Source: Watersipora subatra (taxonomy: Eukaryota; Bryozoa; Gymnolaemata; Cheilostomatida; Watersiporidae). From it: a stretch of DNA of 64,000 nucleotides. This document shows positions 1 to 12,200 of this stretch, piece by piece. Both the position numbers and the translations under genes were made by a program. Positions within the stretch are counted from its first letter, which is position 1, and every line of letters begins with the position of its first letter. The notes beneath the pieces are model-generated. The model was not told the DNA's origin. It searched no databases and saw only the letters and a program-made list of their open reading frames with translations. The DNA lies in the NCBI RefSeq assembly GCF_963576615.1, contig NC_088717.1, positions 54,718,526-54,782,525 of the forward strand, given 5' to 3'.

Positions 1-414
1 GATGCCCAAACAAAAAGGATGATACACGATGAGTTCTGGGCGATGAGCAACAGCAGTCGGGTCGACTACTGCTGCCGAACGATAACAAAGAAAGTGGCCA
101 ACTTTAGAAGTAGGCCTGGATACAAGGGCAAGAAGCTGACTTCTCGGGCCTATAGTATCGTAGTAAATGGAGCATTTCAGCGTGTCTGCAAGGACTTTTA
201 TGCCAGTGTTCATGGCATCTCATGTTCACGAATTGAAGCCTTTTTAAATAGTGAAATTCGAGTTGGAGAGACAGTTTCTGCCACAAATAATCAAATGCAG
301 TTAACAGCAGAGAGTCCGGTCTTTCACATTGATGGAGATTATAACGGGGAACAGAAACCAGTCCGTGACCAGCCTTGTAGTGCCACATCTGCCAACAATC
401 AATATATAACATAA
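1..414 (+). CDS. Partial exon: N-terminal domain of a widespread uncharacterised, transposon-associated protein family
   Basis: The frame is open from base 1, so the exon begins outside the window; it runs to a TAA at 412-414. The product has the pattern I know from a large family of uncharacterised animal proteins: an I-x3-FW-x-M block (IHDEFWAM, residues about 8-15), a basic stretch, a Y-S-I-V segment, then VCKDFYASVHGIS, the usual VCK-x-F-F-x3-H/L-G-I motif. Longer members continue into a region that looks like a DDE-type transposase. Here the core is missing, so this is an N-terminal exon, a domesticated fragment or a relic. A second copy lies in the TIR-bounded element at 61620-63233, which links the family to a DNA transposon. 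No convincing donor site is visible before the stop. Family membership is fairly sure; function is not known. Confidence 0.6.
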   Translation, partial: DAQTKRMIHDEFWAMSNSSRVDYCCRTITKKVANFRSRPGYKGKKLTSRAYSIVVNGAFQRVCKDFYASVHGISCSRIEAFLNSEIRVGETVSATNNQMQLTAESPVFHIDGDYNGEQKPVRDQPCSATSANNQYIT

Positions 415-1306
415 TAGCTGCTATATGTTGCTTACTCTATTGAATTTGGATGTATTTATGTTACCAATGTTAAAAATGTTTCTCCAAATAGAAAGCCTTT
501 TTTAAAAACTGCATTTGCTATGTTTTTGTATTTGCTTATCACTGCTATTGTTTTATACAATCTTTAGAATGCTTGTAACATAATCGTCTTCTCCTGATTA
601 GGCATTCTCTTTCACATTCCGTGAGGATCATAACATTGCCTCTAAATGAATCAGTTACATATGTGGCCATATGTAGTAATATTACACCCTGGGACTTTGC
701 TCTGAATCATACTGTACTCTCATTTCCCTATCGACCAAAATACTAATGTGGTTTTTGTGCTTTTCAAATGCTTTCCATCGACATCTCTGCTATAAACAAA
801 CTACAAACAATTAAGGCATATTTATTATGTATGACGGTCTGTAAACTGGTACTCTCTTTATTTGTATTAACTATACTCTTACAAATCTCTCTGTTACTTC
901 TCAGGTGGCTGGTAGATGTCCGCAAACATAGATGTATTTTAGAGTAGTTCTATGTTCTGTAGCGCTGTATTTGTTTAGTTTTGAAATGTAAGATATACAC
1001 ACAAGCTGGTTCGAGTTTTGCATGAGAAGAGGGTGACTAAAAAATTGTCTTTGTATGTATTTTTATCATATTTGAGGTTGACATGTAGTGTCATCCGCTT
1101 TAGAATCCAATGAAAAGCTTGGTAGTTGAAAGGTTACTATGTAATATATGCCAATTCGTAATTGTTCTGCATTTTAGTGAAGACAGCAAACTCTTGGAAA
1201 TATTGTCAAGCAGTTCCTAATGCTAAAAAAATTAATAATTTTACTGTTTGTTTGTCTGACTTTGAGCAATTATAATTTCTGGACTGATGATATGCTTTTC
1301 TTACAG
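415..1306. other. Non-coding stretch between two exons
   Basis: AT-rich sequence without an ORF or repeat that I can support. It ends in a pyrimidine-rich acceptor (TTTTCTTACAG) that opens the exon at 1307. Confidence 0.5.
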
Positions 1307-1955
1307 GAGTTGTCTGTCATAGATGGACAAAAGCAGAGAATGACATCCTCAATGCCATTCATCCTCAACAGACAGAAATGCCATCTAGGGAGATTATGAA
1401 ACGACTCTGCGAAGCATTACCGGGTCGCAGTAAATGTGTGATTCGCGCTAAAGCTTCCAACAATCGGAAACTTTTGCTCAGAATCGGTCTAAACAGGCCT
1501 ATGAAGCACTCGCCAACTTCCCCGAATCTGGACCAGTCATTTATATCTCCTGATTTTAACTCTTCGCAATATCCTCTTGGAAACTCGATATCCGATGAAA
1601 TGTCTGCTGAGAATGTCTCAGATGATGCGGTTGGTGATAATGGTGCTGCTGATGGCTCGATAGCTGATGACTCAATCGCTGATGTTGCCGACAACTCAAG
1701 TGGTGAGGCCCCTAACAACTCAGTTGCTGATGCTCCTAACAAATCAATGGTTGATGTTTTTGACGAATCAATTGCTGATGCCCCTAACGACTCAGTCGCT
1801 GATGTTTTTGACGAATCAAGTGGTGATGCCCCTAACAACTCAGTCGCCGATGTTTCTGACGAATCAATTGCTGATGCTTCTGACGAATCAGTGGCTGATT
1901 TGTCAATTACTGCACATTCTGACAATGTAAATTTGGCTCCAACAGAAGAGCTGTA
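1307..1955 (+). CDS. Exon with SANT/Myb-like domain and acidic repeat tail
   Basis: The acceptor TTCTTACAG ends at 1306. The exon is read from the codon at 1309 (incoming phase 1) to TAA at 1953-1955. The start of the protein reads CHRWTKAENDIL, then PSREIMKRLCEALPGRS and VIRAKASNN. A tryptophan followed by T-x2-E-x2-I-L, then a second helix and an R-S-x3-I-R-x-K recognition-like helix, is the layout of a SANT/Myb-like DNA-binding domain. From about 1640 the rest is built of imperfect units of the form N-S-V-A-D-x-P-N/D-E-S, strongly acidic with no lysine cluster, and may act as a disordered or activation tail. It may be a last exon of the same locus as the exons downstream, but its incoming phase differs from their phase 0. 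An earlier exon is required and not identified. The reverse strand is also open here; the SANT pattern favours the + strand. Confidence 0.55.
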
Positions 1956-3678
1956 ACTGTCTAGAGATTATTATATGAAATACAAGTTCTGGTTATAGAT
2001 GTTGTATGTATATGCAAGTTTAATTGTTGGTAACGAAATGTAAATATTTAAACATTGTATTTTATATCAATGTTCTTCATATGTGTACATATATACATAC
2101 AGTATATACGAATAATAATGTACATATTTAGTGCTGCATACTATAACATTCAAAACATATATGCCTTAGTTTCGTATACGTGAAAGTAAACTATCAACTC
2201 ATAACATGCTTTTTCATTTGGATGCTTTAAACATGTGGATCCCACTACTTTTGAAATATATGTAGCCCACTATTTCTGTGTTTTATGGCCATTTTAACAT
2301 TCCATTGTTGTACTAATATACAATTTAAACCATGTCTTTAACAAAAAATAATTCATCACACTTGTATCTGTATCTACAGTGGCACATAATTGCTGAAGCT
2401 TAGAATTTCACTAATGGTTTAGGAATGTGTTAGGTAAACATGGCTGAATTGAAGCATAACAAATTTGCTAAAATTTGATGTTTTTGATTCGGCCAATATT
2501 CAATGTTTATAAACTCGCAGTAGCGTAATGTTGCTGCTGTTGTTATAACTTGTTACATATAGATAGTAATAAAATAAAAAAGTTCAAGCAGGAATATTTG
2601 ATAGGTGTCCAAACAAATAGGTTGACTTTGCTGAACCAAACACGTGTCCAGCAAAGGTCTTTTAGTACTAAAATGATTTATAACTACTTGAAGTACAATA
2701 AAAGTCACTTCGTGGGGTCAGTTTTCATAAAGCACAAGGATCTTTATCAGCAGCTAAACAAAAGCTGCCAACTTGGACGACTTCACATACATGTAATTGA
2801 GAGTTGTCCTCTCACATAATTTTCAATTTAGACTCGTTTAAGTTGACCTGCCGTAAAAACGTTCGTGCCAATTAGGGATATAACAAACGTCACACGACTG
2901 TCAAAAACGTCTTCATTTTTGTGGCCACTCTGGTTTCCTTTTGTTATGGCGGATTTGTTCGCATAGTTCTTTCATTAAACACAACAGCTTGAACACTTTT
3001 ATATTTAATACTTGCTGATGTTTGCGCTAAATTACTTTGCATAAAAGACATCGTAAGAAGGTATCAAGTAATTTTTTTGGAAAGTAGTGACATAGTTAAC
3101 TGATAATTTTCAAAATTTCCGTAATCTTGTATGAATTGATATTTTTCATGTTTGCATTTGAACCAATTTAGCGGAAGCGTATAATATAAAATCTTATTTA
3201 TAAAGTTTGAAACTTATATATTTAAAAGTATTTTTGAAACACTACAACGAGCACATCTGCAGTGTTCCTAGTATGCAGGCTTAGTAGCCGAAGAAACTAC
3301 AACGTATCAACTGTTTTAACGGACCGCAAGAAGCGATGTCGACATAATAACGTTTGGGTAGTATCAAGTATTACTATAAATATACTTATAGTAATATGTA
3401 ATAGTATAAGTACTTAATACTGTACTAATTACTATAAGCATTCTTTTTGTGTTTTTGCTATTATTTAGCTATTTATCTAAATATATTTATTTGAAGACGC
3501 GAACAGATATAAGACATGCATGCTCTCTACGGCGTTCTTCATTCAGAGTATATTGGGGTATAAGTGGACAGTAGTGATAGGAACCAAAGCGCTTTCAAGG
3601 TTGTGCGTGTCATGATTGCCTATAATGTAATTTTTTTATACATTCCCAATATTTGACACTATAAAAACGTCACGTAGT

Positions 3679-3705
3679 TATATATATATATATATATATA
3701 TATAT
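3679..3705. repeat. (TA)n microsatellite
   Basis: About 13 uninterrupted TA units. Confidence 0.9.
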
Positions 3706-5091
3706 CTGTTGGCACCAATTAACTATTGGTTAAGGAGAAAATATGGTGATCTTAATAAAATTATGCAGCAATTTATTCACACCACAGTTTTGAGATCGTT
3801 GAACTGTTAGCTATACAGTAGGAAAATTTCCTTGATTGGATTTTGTCATGCCAGATAAAAATGGTGATAAAATATTGCCCTGCAAGTTATTCTGCCAACT
3901 ACCAGAAGTTTGGTACTGCAATTTATTTGTATTTTTTAATGCTTTATTGAGAACATCAATTTGCTCCCTGATAACCTAGCCTAAATGTTGTGAATCTGCC
4001 ATTTCTACTCAAATTATTTGTCATCAGTCGTCTTCTTTTTTTATAAATATATACTTCCAAATTCATGGCCTTTGTTTGAATTCCATTCAACTGAGTGGAC
4101 CGTAAGATACAAAAATTCTTTGTATCATTTAGTACAACTGTTGTTCTCCACCTATTGTAATGTTGGTTATCGTTGTTTTAAATCAGTGGTCACCAAATCT
4201 ATTTTCTTGGAAAAACTGCTACATACAGGCTACCCAAAGATTCTAGTCAATACATAACACTTTGTGGACCGAGTGTTCATATAGGTAGCAATCTCATTTT
4301 TTACATGGAACTACAAAAATCACTGTTTCCGTAGCTGTCTTGCACATTTCCTCTGCTAGATTGTCATAATTTGACTAAATAAGCACTCAGATAAAACAAC
4401 ATTTAGTATTCTTCATCAAATTATTCTAATTAAAATATTTTAGCCACTTAACTGCATGATAGTTGCAACAGAAACATGGCTTATTGCATCGTGACCCAAA
4501 AATATGCAATGGCATCAGAGAAAATATGCTTTCTCCATAATGGAAGCTGCTGTGCTCGAATCACGATGCAACAGAAGTACTCATCTACGTAACGCTTGAC
4601 ATAGTACTGCCAAATCTAAGCACCTCCGTGATCGTGTCAATGTAATCAAAGTTGCTTTTATTTTTTCAGCAAATAACAATACCAACGAAAGAACAAGTGT
4701 CAGGCGGGAGTCTGATACCTGTCAGTAAATGTCAGATAGGGAAAGGCAGTGTCAGCCGGGAGTCACATGCCTGTCAGTAAGCGTTAAGCAGTGAGTTTCT
4801 TAATTGTCATCAAAGGCCATACAGCAAGTCTACTTGTAAGTGTTGGTCAGCAGAGCTGCATAGTTGTCAACTAGAAACAAGAATTACCTCCTAATCCCAG
4901 CATTTGGCCTTTTTGTCAAGAATTTCTCGCAGCCGTGTCATTTCATGACTACCAGCAGCAGTCTTACAACTAGCTATATACAATTTAAACCATTTTCTGT
5001 TGTGGAGGTTTGTGTTGAGAACATTCAGTCCATCTTCTCCATAGGTAGACTGGCAAAAGATCACATATATACTGATATATACAGTGAAACT

Positions 5092-5240
5092 CGGATAACT
5101 TCACGGGACCAAGCGAAAGTGTTATCAGAGCATTCAAGTTATCAGAGCACTGTCACAAGTGCATGTATTTATCAGTAGATACATGTACATATACAAACTA
5201 TATATTAATCAAGAGCATAGATTTCTTGTTGCTATATAGG
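5092..5240 (+). mobile_element. Truncated end of a pogo-like TIR element (same family as 11579-15281)
   Basis: The sequence starts CAGTGAAACTCGGATAACT after a TA. It stays similar to the left end of the element at 11579 through the 'cagtagatacatgtacatat' stretch, to about 5240. The other end was not found, so it is a relic. The same family recurs at 59767-60452. Confidence 0.65.
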
Positions 5241-6226
5241 AATTATGAGCTAAAACTCATAATTTCTATACAGCAAATATGTAAATGCTGTTTGCTTTTA
5301 TTTTCACGAGTCGTCAAATAGTGAGCTCGCTTGTTTTTCATTAACCAAAAGAGAGGTGCATTCCTGTCTTTTTGATAGGTTATAGGTTTGATAGGTTATA
5401 TGTTCCTGTCTTTGCTGATAGGTCTTTTTGATAGGATCGCTAGCTGTTTTCGCTGGCACGTTTTTGCTGGATGGGCTCCCATTTATTATCTGAAAGGGTT
5501 GCAAACAATCTGTATTCTGACAAAGTAATGGCACATCATCGAATAGAAACATCAATGAACTGGTGACTACAAGATTTGTGATATGAGAATTTTTTTGACA
5601 AACTCGAAACATATTTAGCAACACTCTGTTCAAGCATATCCCATCTTGTCATCTATCTAATATCACATGCCATCACACCTGAATTTCTTTCCAGTCTACT
5701 CATCAGCTCAGCCCTCTGTACATCCTATACAGACATTTTGAGGACTCGGTTACCATCAGCCAAGACTTTTACTATCACTAAACCACCTTCATTGTGTTTT
5801 AGCTGTGAGCCAAGAAACATATGAGAAGCAAAGCCCTATCAACACAAAATGGTTAGCTTTTTTTCTACCATATTTTCTCTTCGTTTATTTAGTATATTGA
5901 CTCTCTTTTTTGGAAGTTTTTTAGAATCTCACCATTCATTGCCTTTGGTTTCTTTTCTAATTAGCTTGGCAAAACGTATCTATGACCCATTTTATTAGGT
6001 TTTTAATTGTTGTGTATTTGCATGAAAAATAAAAATCCATACTACTGATGAGGAAATTCATCAAACTCTAGTCTCAAAGCAACTCGTGTTCAATACGAAC
6101 ATTGATGCTAATACTATCATTTTAGGTTCTATTAATCAGTATCGCATATGTTCACCAGACTATATTGTTCAGCGTTCTTTGATGGAGGGCCAGACTCACT
6201 CAACACTCTTGTTTTGTCACTTTTAG

Positions 6227-9200
6227 GACACTTCAGGTCAACACAACTTGTCTATTGCCTTGCGACACATTCTTCAGCAGTTTATGGACTCGAGTAACTC
6301 GGGAGGCGTGAGCAACACAGACATGACCTTGCCTCATGACGGTTACATACAGCGTCTTAGTTGGCATTTCGAATGTGACAGATGTTGCTATAAAACATTC
6401 TACTGTCCAGAGATGGAAAGTCATAAAAACACGTGTTATGCATATCTTGACAATAAATCAGCTGTTAAAAGAAGAAAGATGGGTGTTCCGCGGCGTACTA
6501 TAGCTACAGTCCCCCCTCCTCTCGAAGGTATGCTTTATTCCTTTAGGAATAGATACTCAACAGATCAACATGAAAGTTAATTACATTTTATCTACCAAAA
6601 AGTAATTTGTCTGTAGAGGGCAAGTTTTCACAAGTTTCACAATTCAAGTCTTTATTGAATTTCTTACAAATGGCATAAAATATAGTCTGAATGTCATAGG
6701 TATAGAAATACTAAGTGTATCATGCAAGGGTAATGTTTCTCTGTGGATGCAATAGTCACTTAGAATATAGCTTGAGTAACCAGTAGGGTTTTTATGCTCT
6801 GAAGATTCTCCTTACAGTCATAATGTGAAGAGTTTACACGTATTTTGAAAACATTTATTTACCAATAAAGTTTTGTCATAGTTGATTTTGCAGAAAATAA
6901 ATCTCGGGAGCTGACTAGGATTTGTTAAAAGCGTTACATATTTAATGCTTCTAAAAATTGGTTTCTTGTAATTCTGTGTGGTATATTGAAGATTAAAAGA
7001 AGCTTCTAGCTCTTATATAATGAATAATGTAGGTGGCAGCGTATGTGCATTCAATGCAATGGATATGAAAGATGTGGTGTTTTGTGAGCAAGTAAGGTGC
7101 TCCTCTAGCAGTTTCAATCCACAACTGTGGACCTCCATGAAAGAACTATCTACCATTTAGGTTTTCCAAAGTACTTTTAGGCTTATGAATATTGCATGCA
7201 TTAGAATCATTAGATCACCATTGCTAGTACGTTGATCAATGAAGTTATACATATACTTTCATTATCAGCAATCACTTTTTATTTTTACTCGTTGCCAGAT
7301 TAATGGGCATAATGACGGGCTGATTATTTCATTTTTCTAGCGACTTTCCAAAAGGGCGAAATGTGTTTTTGGCTGGATCAGCTAAAGAGCTCCGAAAAAA
7401 CACCACATGTTGACTGGGTCTTGTGTTGGCGCTGAATATCAACACATCGCAACATGTATCGGTGTAGAACATTGACTTGTTTAGTCATTATTTAACTGGT
7501 TTGTTCAACTCAATCACGGCTCATTCTCAGCTAGTGGGAACAAACTACTACTACAGCTAGTGGCCCAACCTACATTATCTCTTTATCTTGAGTAGTTTTG
7601 TTTATCCAGGACATCTTCAGTACCTTTTTAGTAACTCACATTGAGCACTCACTGATATCTTCTCATAAACGGATTGCTGTTTGCTAGGCATATGAGAATT
7701 CCTGTGAGCTTGCTCTAGGTTTCACTAGGTGCATTCTGTGTCTTCATTCAGACTCAGACCCAGACAACCACCTCTTTCCTAATTCCACTTCCCAACAGAC
7801 AGACTTCATGGCTAGCCCCTCTCCTAAATTAGAATATCCAACAAGTTCAGTTCCAATGGAAGCTCCATCTACCAGCAGTACTCCTGCTGCTCCGGTGAGC
7901 TTTTTATAATCCATCATGGTTGTGTTCTTCTGACTCGCTGGGGTACCGCGTGTCTGAATTGTCTAGAGAACTAGCATTAAACTGGTTATAACAGTTTTAA
8001 GTAGTTGTTTACCTCTCTTGGTATAGTGTATGCTATAATACGAAATATATTGTTGGAATCTGTACAAGTTGGTCATAATGAAACTAGAAAAAATTATCTG
8101 AAACGAATGTATTTGCTTGCGTTTACATTAGCATATGAAGTTTGCATCTGTTCATGTATGTTTTATCAGGGTTGGAAGGTTTCCCAAAAATATGGTTTGC
8201 ACCGTCTGCCCTAAATACACTGAGATAAGTGGGAGAAACCTGAGAATATATAACAAGTTGAAATAGAGCAACAAGTTCAAACGATTAGGCTTCTTGCTTT
8301 CGCTCTATGGTCTAAATAAACTATTTCCACTGAAACTAAGAGCACTGATAGCACTTTAGCCAGCCACAAAATTATAATTTTTATTATTTAATAGTTATTT
8401 GAAGTGATTGTCTGTTGTTAGCAAATGGTACCGTGAAAGTATTATCACTTTATAGTTCTCATGGATAGACATCCTGCGAATGTTAAATTGTAGCAGTCTC
8501 CTTTTGAGTAAATCTTTTTAACCAATAGTTTAATTCAATGAAATATTTTAGCAAAATACAGTCCAATTGTAACAATAAATCCAACCAATCCTTGTTATTT
8601 AGGTTGATAGGGTGAGCTAATCTTCCAAGTACAACCTTAGTTTAGGTCTTTTGGTTATTCTAAGTTGTCACGCCTATGTTAATTGGTGTGATAGAGCTGT
8701 CCAAAGTGCATGAACTGGTTCATTGTTTACAGTTTAAATTTCCAATGGGTGATAAACAACACAAAACCATATTTTTTCCTATAAAACTCTGAAATTTGAT
8801 ATGTTCTTATTAAAATACCATTTACCACTTTTTCCCATTTTCGCCCCGGTATTTACCGGTAAACACCATATTTTTCCAACTGTCCAAGATAAATTTAATA
8901 ATTGCTGGAAAAATCCGTTCCTGGTTTGTATGAGCTGGTGAGATTACGATAGCGTTACCGTCGCTTTGATATTGAGTTGTCGTCCCTGCCGAAGATTCAT
9001 GTTTATCGCGTTTAGGCACCTTGATTTACGATGGTCAAGAGAGTTGAACATTGTAGTACTATCAATTGATATGTTAAATATTACCTGAAACCCTTGATGT
9101 ATAAACATAGTCAAGTTTGTTGATAACCATTCTTTATTATACTGAAACATTTGAATAGCGCCGGTTCGAAATATATTCAACTCTCAATAATGTATTCCTT

Positions 9201-12200
9201 CATTTTACTCAAGTAGGAGTAAAAGTTAAATTGGTTAATAGTGTATTTTAAGGAAAGTTTTCAGTTTCTAAAAAACACTCCCTGTTACTGTAACAGAACA
9301 TTAGAACTGTTGAGATATGGATGCAAGTGTAGCGACGTTGGATATTTAGATTCTACTTGCAGGTGTCTCATTCAGTCGCCAGTCCTCTTTCTGTCGAGGC
9401 ACCTAGCATAGAGTTCGATGCACCAGTTGCCAGTCCTGACTATAACACACCTACTATACCTGAGATAGAAGATGGTAGTCACAAGGCACTCGATTTTGAC
9501 ACCATACCTTCTAAGGTCAGTACTTTCAACATGAGTTCCGCTCGAAGTTGCGGAGTGTTTTTGTTTGTCCAAACATTGGTTATAGATAGGATTGCTATAG
9601 CTAGGATTGCTCTAGCTAGGATTGCTCTAGCTAGGATTGGTTATAGCTAGAATTGATATAGCTAGGATTGCTCTAGCTAGGATTGCTCTAGCTAGGATTG
9701 GTTATAGCTAGGATTGCTATAGCTAGGATTGCTCCAGCTAGAATGAAAAGTTTTGTTCTGCTCAACTTGAATCAGCAGTCTTTCTCTAGTCTGCTTTTGC
9801 TTTTGTTTATCCGCATTACAGAATAAGTTCCCTCGCAGAATAAGACCAACAACTGCATGTAATAGTTCCTAGGTGCAAAGTCGCTGGGAGGTCAATCAAT
9901 AAACTACACAAAATACAATATATTCTTAAATGTTGACTTGCAACAAAATTCACATTACAGTTGCTTGGTATCAAAAGATTCACTATGTCTTACTCTGTTG
10001 TGTTGTAAGTGCAAAACATGTGGAAATGTGATTACAAGTTCTTAAAAGCTCAAAAACGAACAGTTAATCGCCGCCATCACGAAGCTGCCGTAGATTAGAA
10101 TCTCTTCTCAAAACAGCTTAAATGGGACGTAGCTGAACAAGATGGCTTCTGTTTACACGTTCATGCAACCTCATTCGTCAAAATATTCTCACAAATTTAA
10201 TAAAATCATGTCTATTGTCCTTATGCATCTATTTCATCATCACTGTAATGCTGTTACCTTGAGCACTGATATCTCAAAACCTTCCTTAAAAAGTTGTTTA
10301 ATTTTTAATCTTAGCTCGAAGAAGTGCATATCATCCTCTGATAAACATGACGAGCCTGTTGGTCACCTGTGATAGTCGAAAAATGCTGCAGAAATTATTT
10401 GCGCTGTTTGGCAAAAAGTATGGGTCGTCACATGATCAGCTTACGACTAAACGATTAGACCAAACCGAAACAAAACTGTAAAGTAGCGAGCATCTATATT
10501 TGATACAGGCTTTTTGATAAAACCCGAAGTGTTTGTCATAAACTAGTGCTACGAGAAGTTTTATATTGAGCCTTTTATTGGCCTTTCAATTCACATGATA
10601 ATATCACGTGTCAAACTGAAATAAACTGATACCAACCTACGGCGTTTTCATGATGGCAGCGATTAACTGTTCGTTTTTTGAGCTTTTAAGAGCTTGTAAT
10701 CACATTTCCACATATTTGACACCTACAACACAACTGAGTGAGACATGGTGAATCTTATGATACCAAATAACTGTAATGTGAATTTTGTTGCAAGTCAACT
10801 TTCAAGAACACGATGTGTTTTGGGTAATTTATTCGCTAAAAGATGTGATGATATTTCTTACACTACAATACATTTTTGAGGGGTAGAAATCTAAGACTGT
10901 TAAAAATATATTTTAAAACTATTAAAATAAGTGATATAATGACTTTTTAGACCACTTGTACGAAATCATATATGATAACTCCAAAATTGAATTTATTTTG
11001 TGAAGGATGTAAAACTTCCCTATTGCATTATATGATCATCTATTATAGAGCTATTGGGCTGCTTATGTTTAATTTAGATTTTTCTGCTCTCTCCCTCAAT
11101 GAACTTCATATTTAACTTCAGCGCACTTGAGGATCAGCAAGGTGGTAGGTATAAATATGAAGTACTCTTAACACGCACTGTTGCGTTATTGTTACTGTTA
11201 GCGTTAACATATGTGGATTTACAATATTTCTTCGGCGTGGTTTAGCTTAGACGCCTACTTATGGGAAAACTTTTGGCAGGCTCGTTGAAATTGCACAAAC
11301 CAGTTACCTTTGCAGGAGACCCCCTCTGTTACTGCCTCTGTACATGACCCGGGCACAGTTAGTCAATCCGAGGCTGCTGAGGCCTTTGATCCAGACATAC
11401 TAGAAATAAAAGTTGAGGTGGAACCGTCAGCCGAGGCAGAATCAGCTCCTCCTCCTCTATCAACAATCGATACACCTACGTGTTCTTCAGGTAGGTTCTG
11501 CTTCCTAGCTCTGCCTGGGTAAATATTCTCTTATTTTCAAGTCAAATTCTCCAATTTTTCATGTCACTTTTGCATATACAGTGAAGCACGGATAACTCAC
11601 ACTTCAAGGGACCGAGCAAAAGTGTTCGAGTTATTAGAGCGTTCAAGTTATCAGGACAGTCATAAGTGCACGTATTTATCAGTAGATACATGTACATATA
11701 CAAACTATATATCAATCAAAAGCATAGATTGCTTGTTGCAAGTTAAAGAATAGAGAAAGCATAATATTATTATGTTTTATTAGTTATCTTGAGGTGTTGA
11801 CTGATGTTCTAAAAAAAAATCAAGGAGATTGACCAACTAGAAGCGGAGATATAGCCAGCCAAACACAGGTCTACCTAATAAAGAATCAGAGGAAAACCCT
11901 TCGAAAATCCCGAAAACTGTGACGTATGAAATCGACTTAATGTTCATGTGCTGGAGTTGCGCACCCTTACCGCCGTTACGTATAATGATTGTTTTGGCTA
12001 CGAGATGTGAAACGCTTCTCGCGATAGTAAATAATTTACAGACTAGCTCTGGTTTCTCAGTAAAATCAAGCAAACATTGTGTGGTAAAGGTATTTGCCCA
12101 CAACCCCTCGCCATGATTTTTCAAAACAGAAGAGCAGATTTTGACTATTGTGCTTCAAATTTTAACTCGATCTCCACGGATATGCTTCGAAGATCCTCTG

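Larger units (their letters stand above)
1956..6226. other. Long stretch without a confident gene
   Basis: It contains a TA microsatellite at 3679-3705 and a truncated transposon end at 5092-5240. An ORF at about 2563-2819 follows a possible acceptor (TACATATAG) and faintly resembles the domain of the terminal exons at 26.9-34.4 kb (T-x-R near the start, basic residues, then V-F-I-K-H-K-D-L near the end). I regard that as unproven. The 5' exons of the gene at 6227 are expected here or upstream of the window, and I could not place them. Confidence 0.4.
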
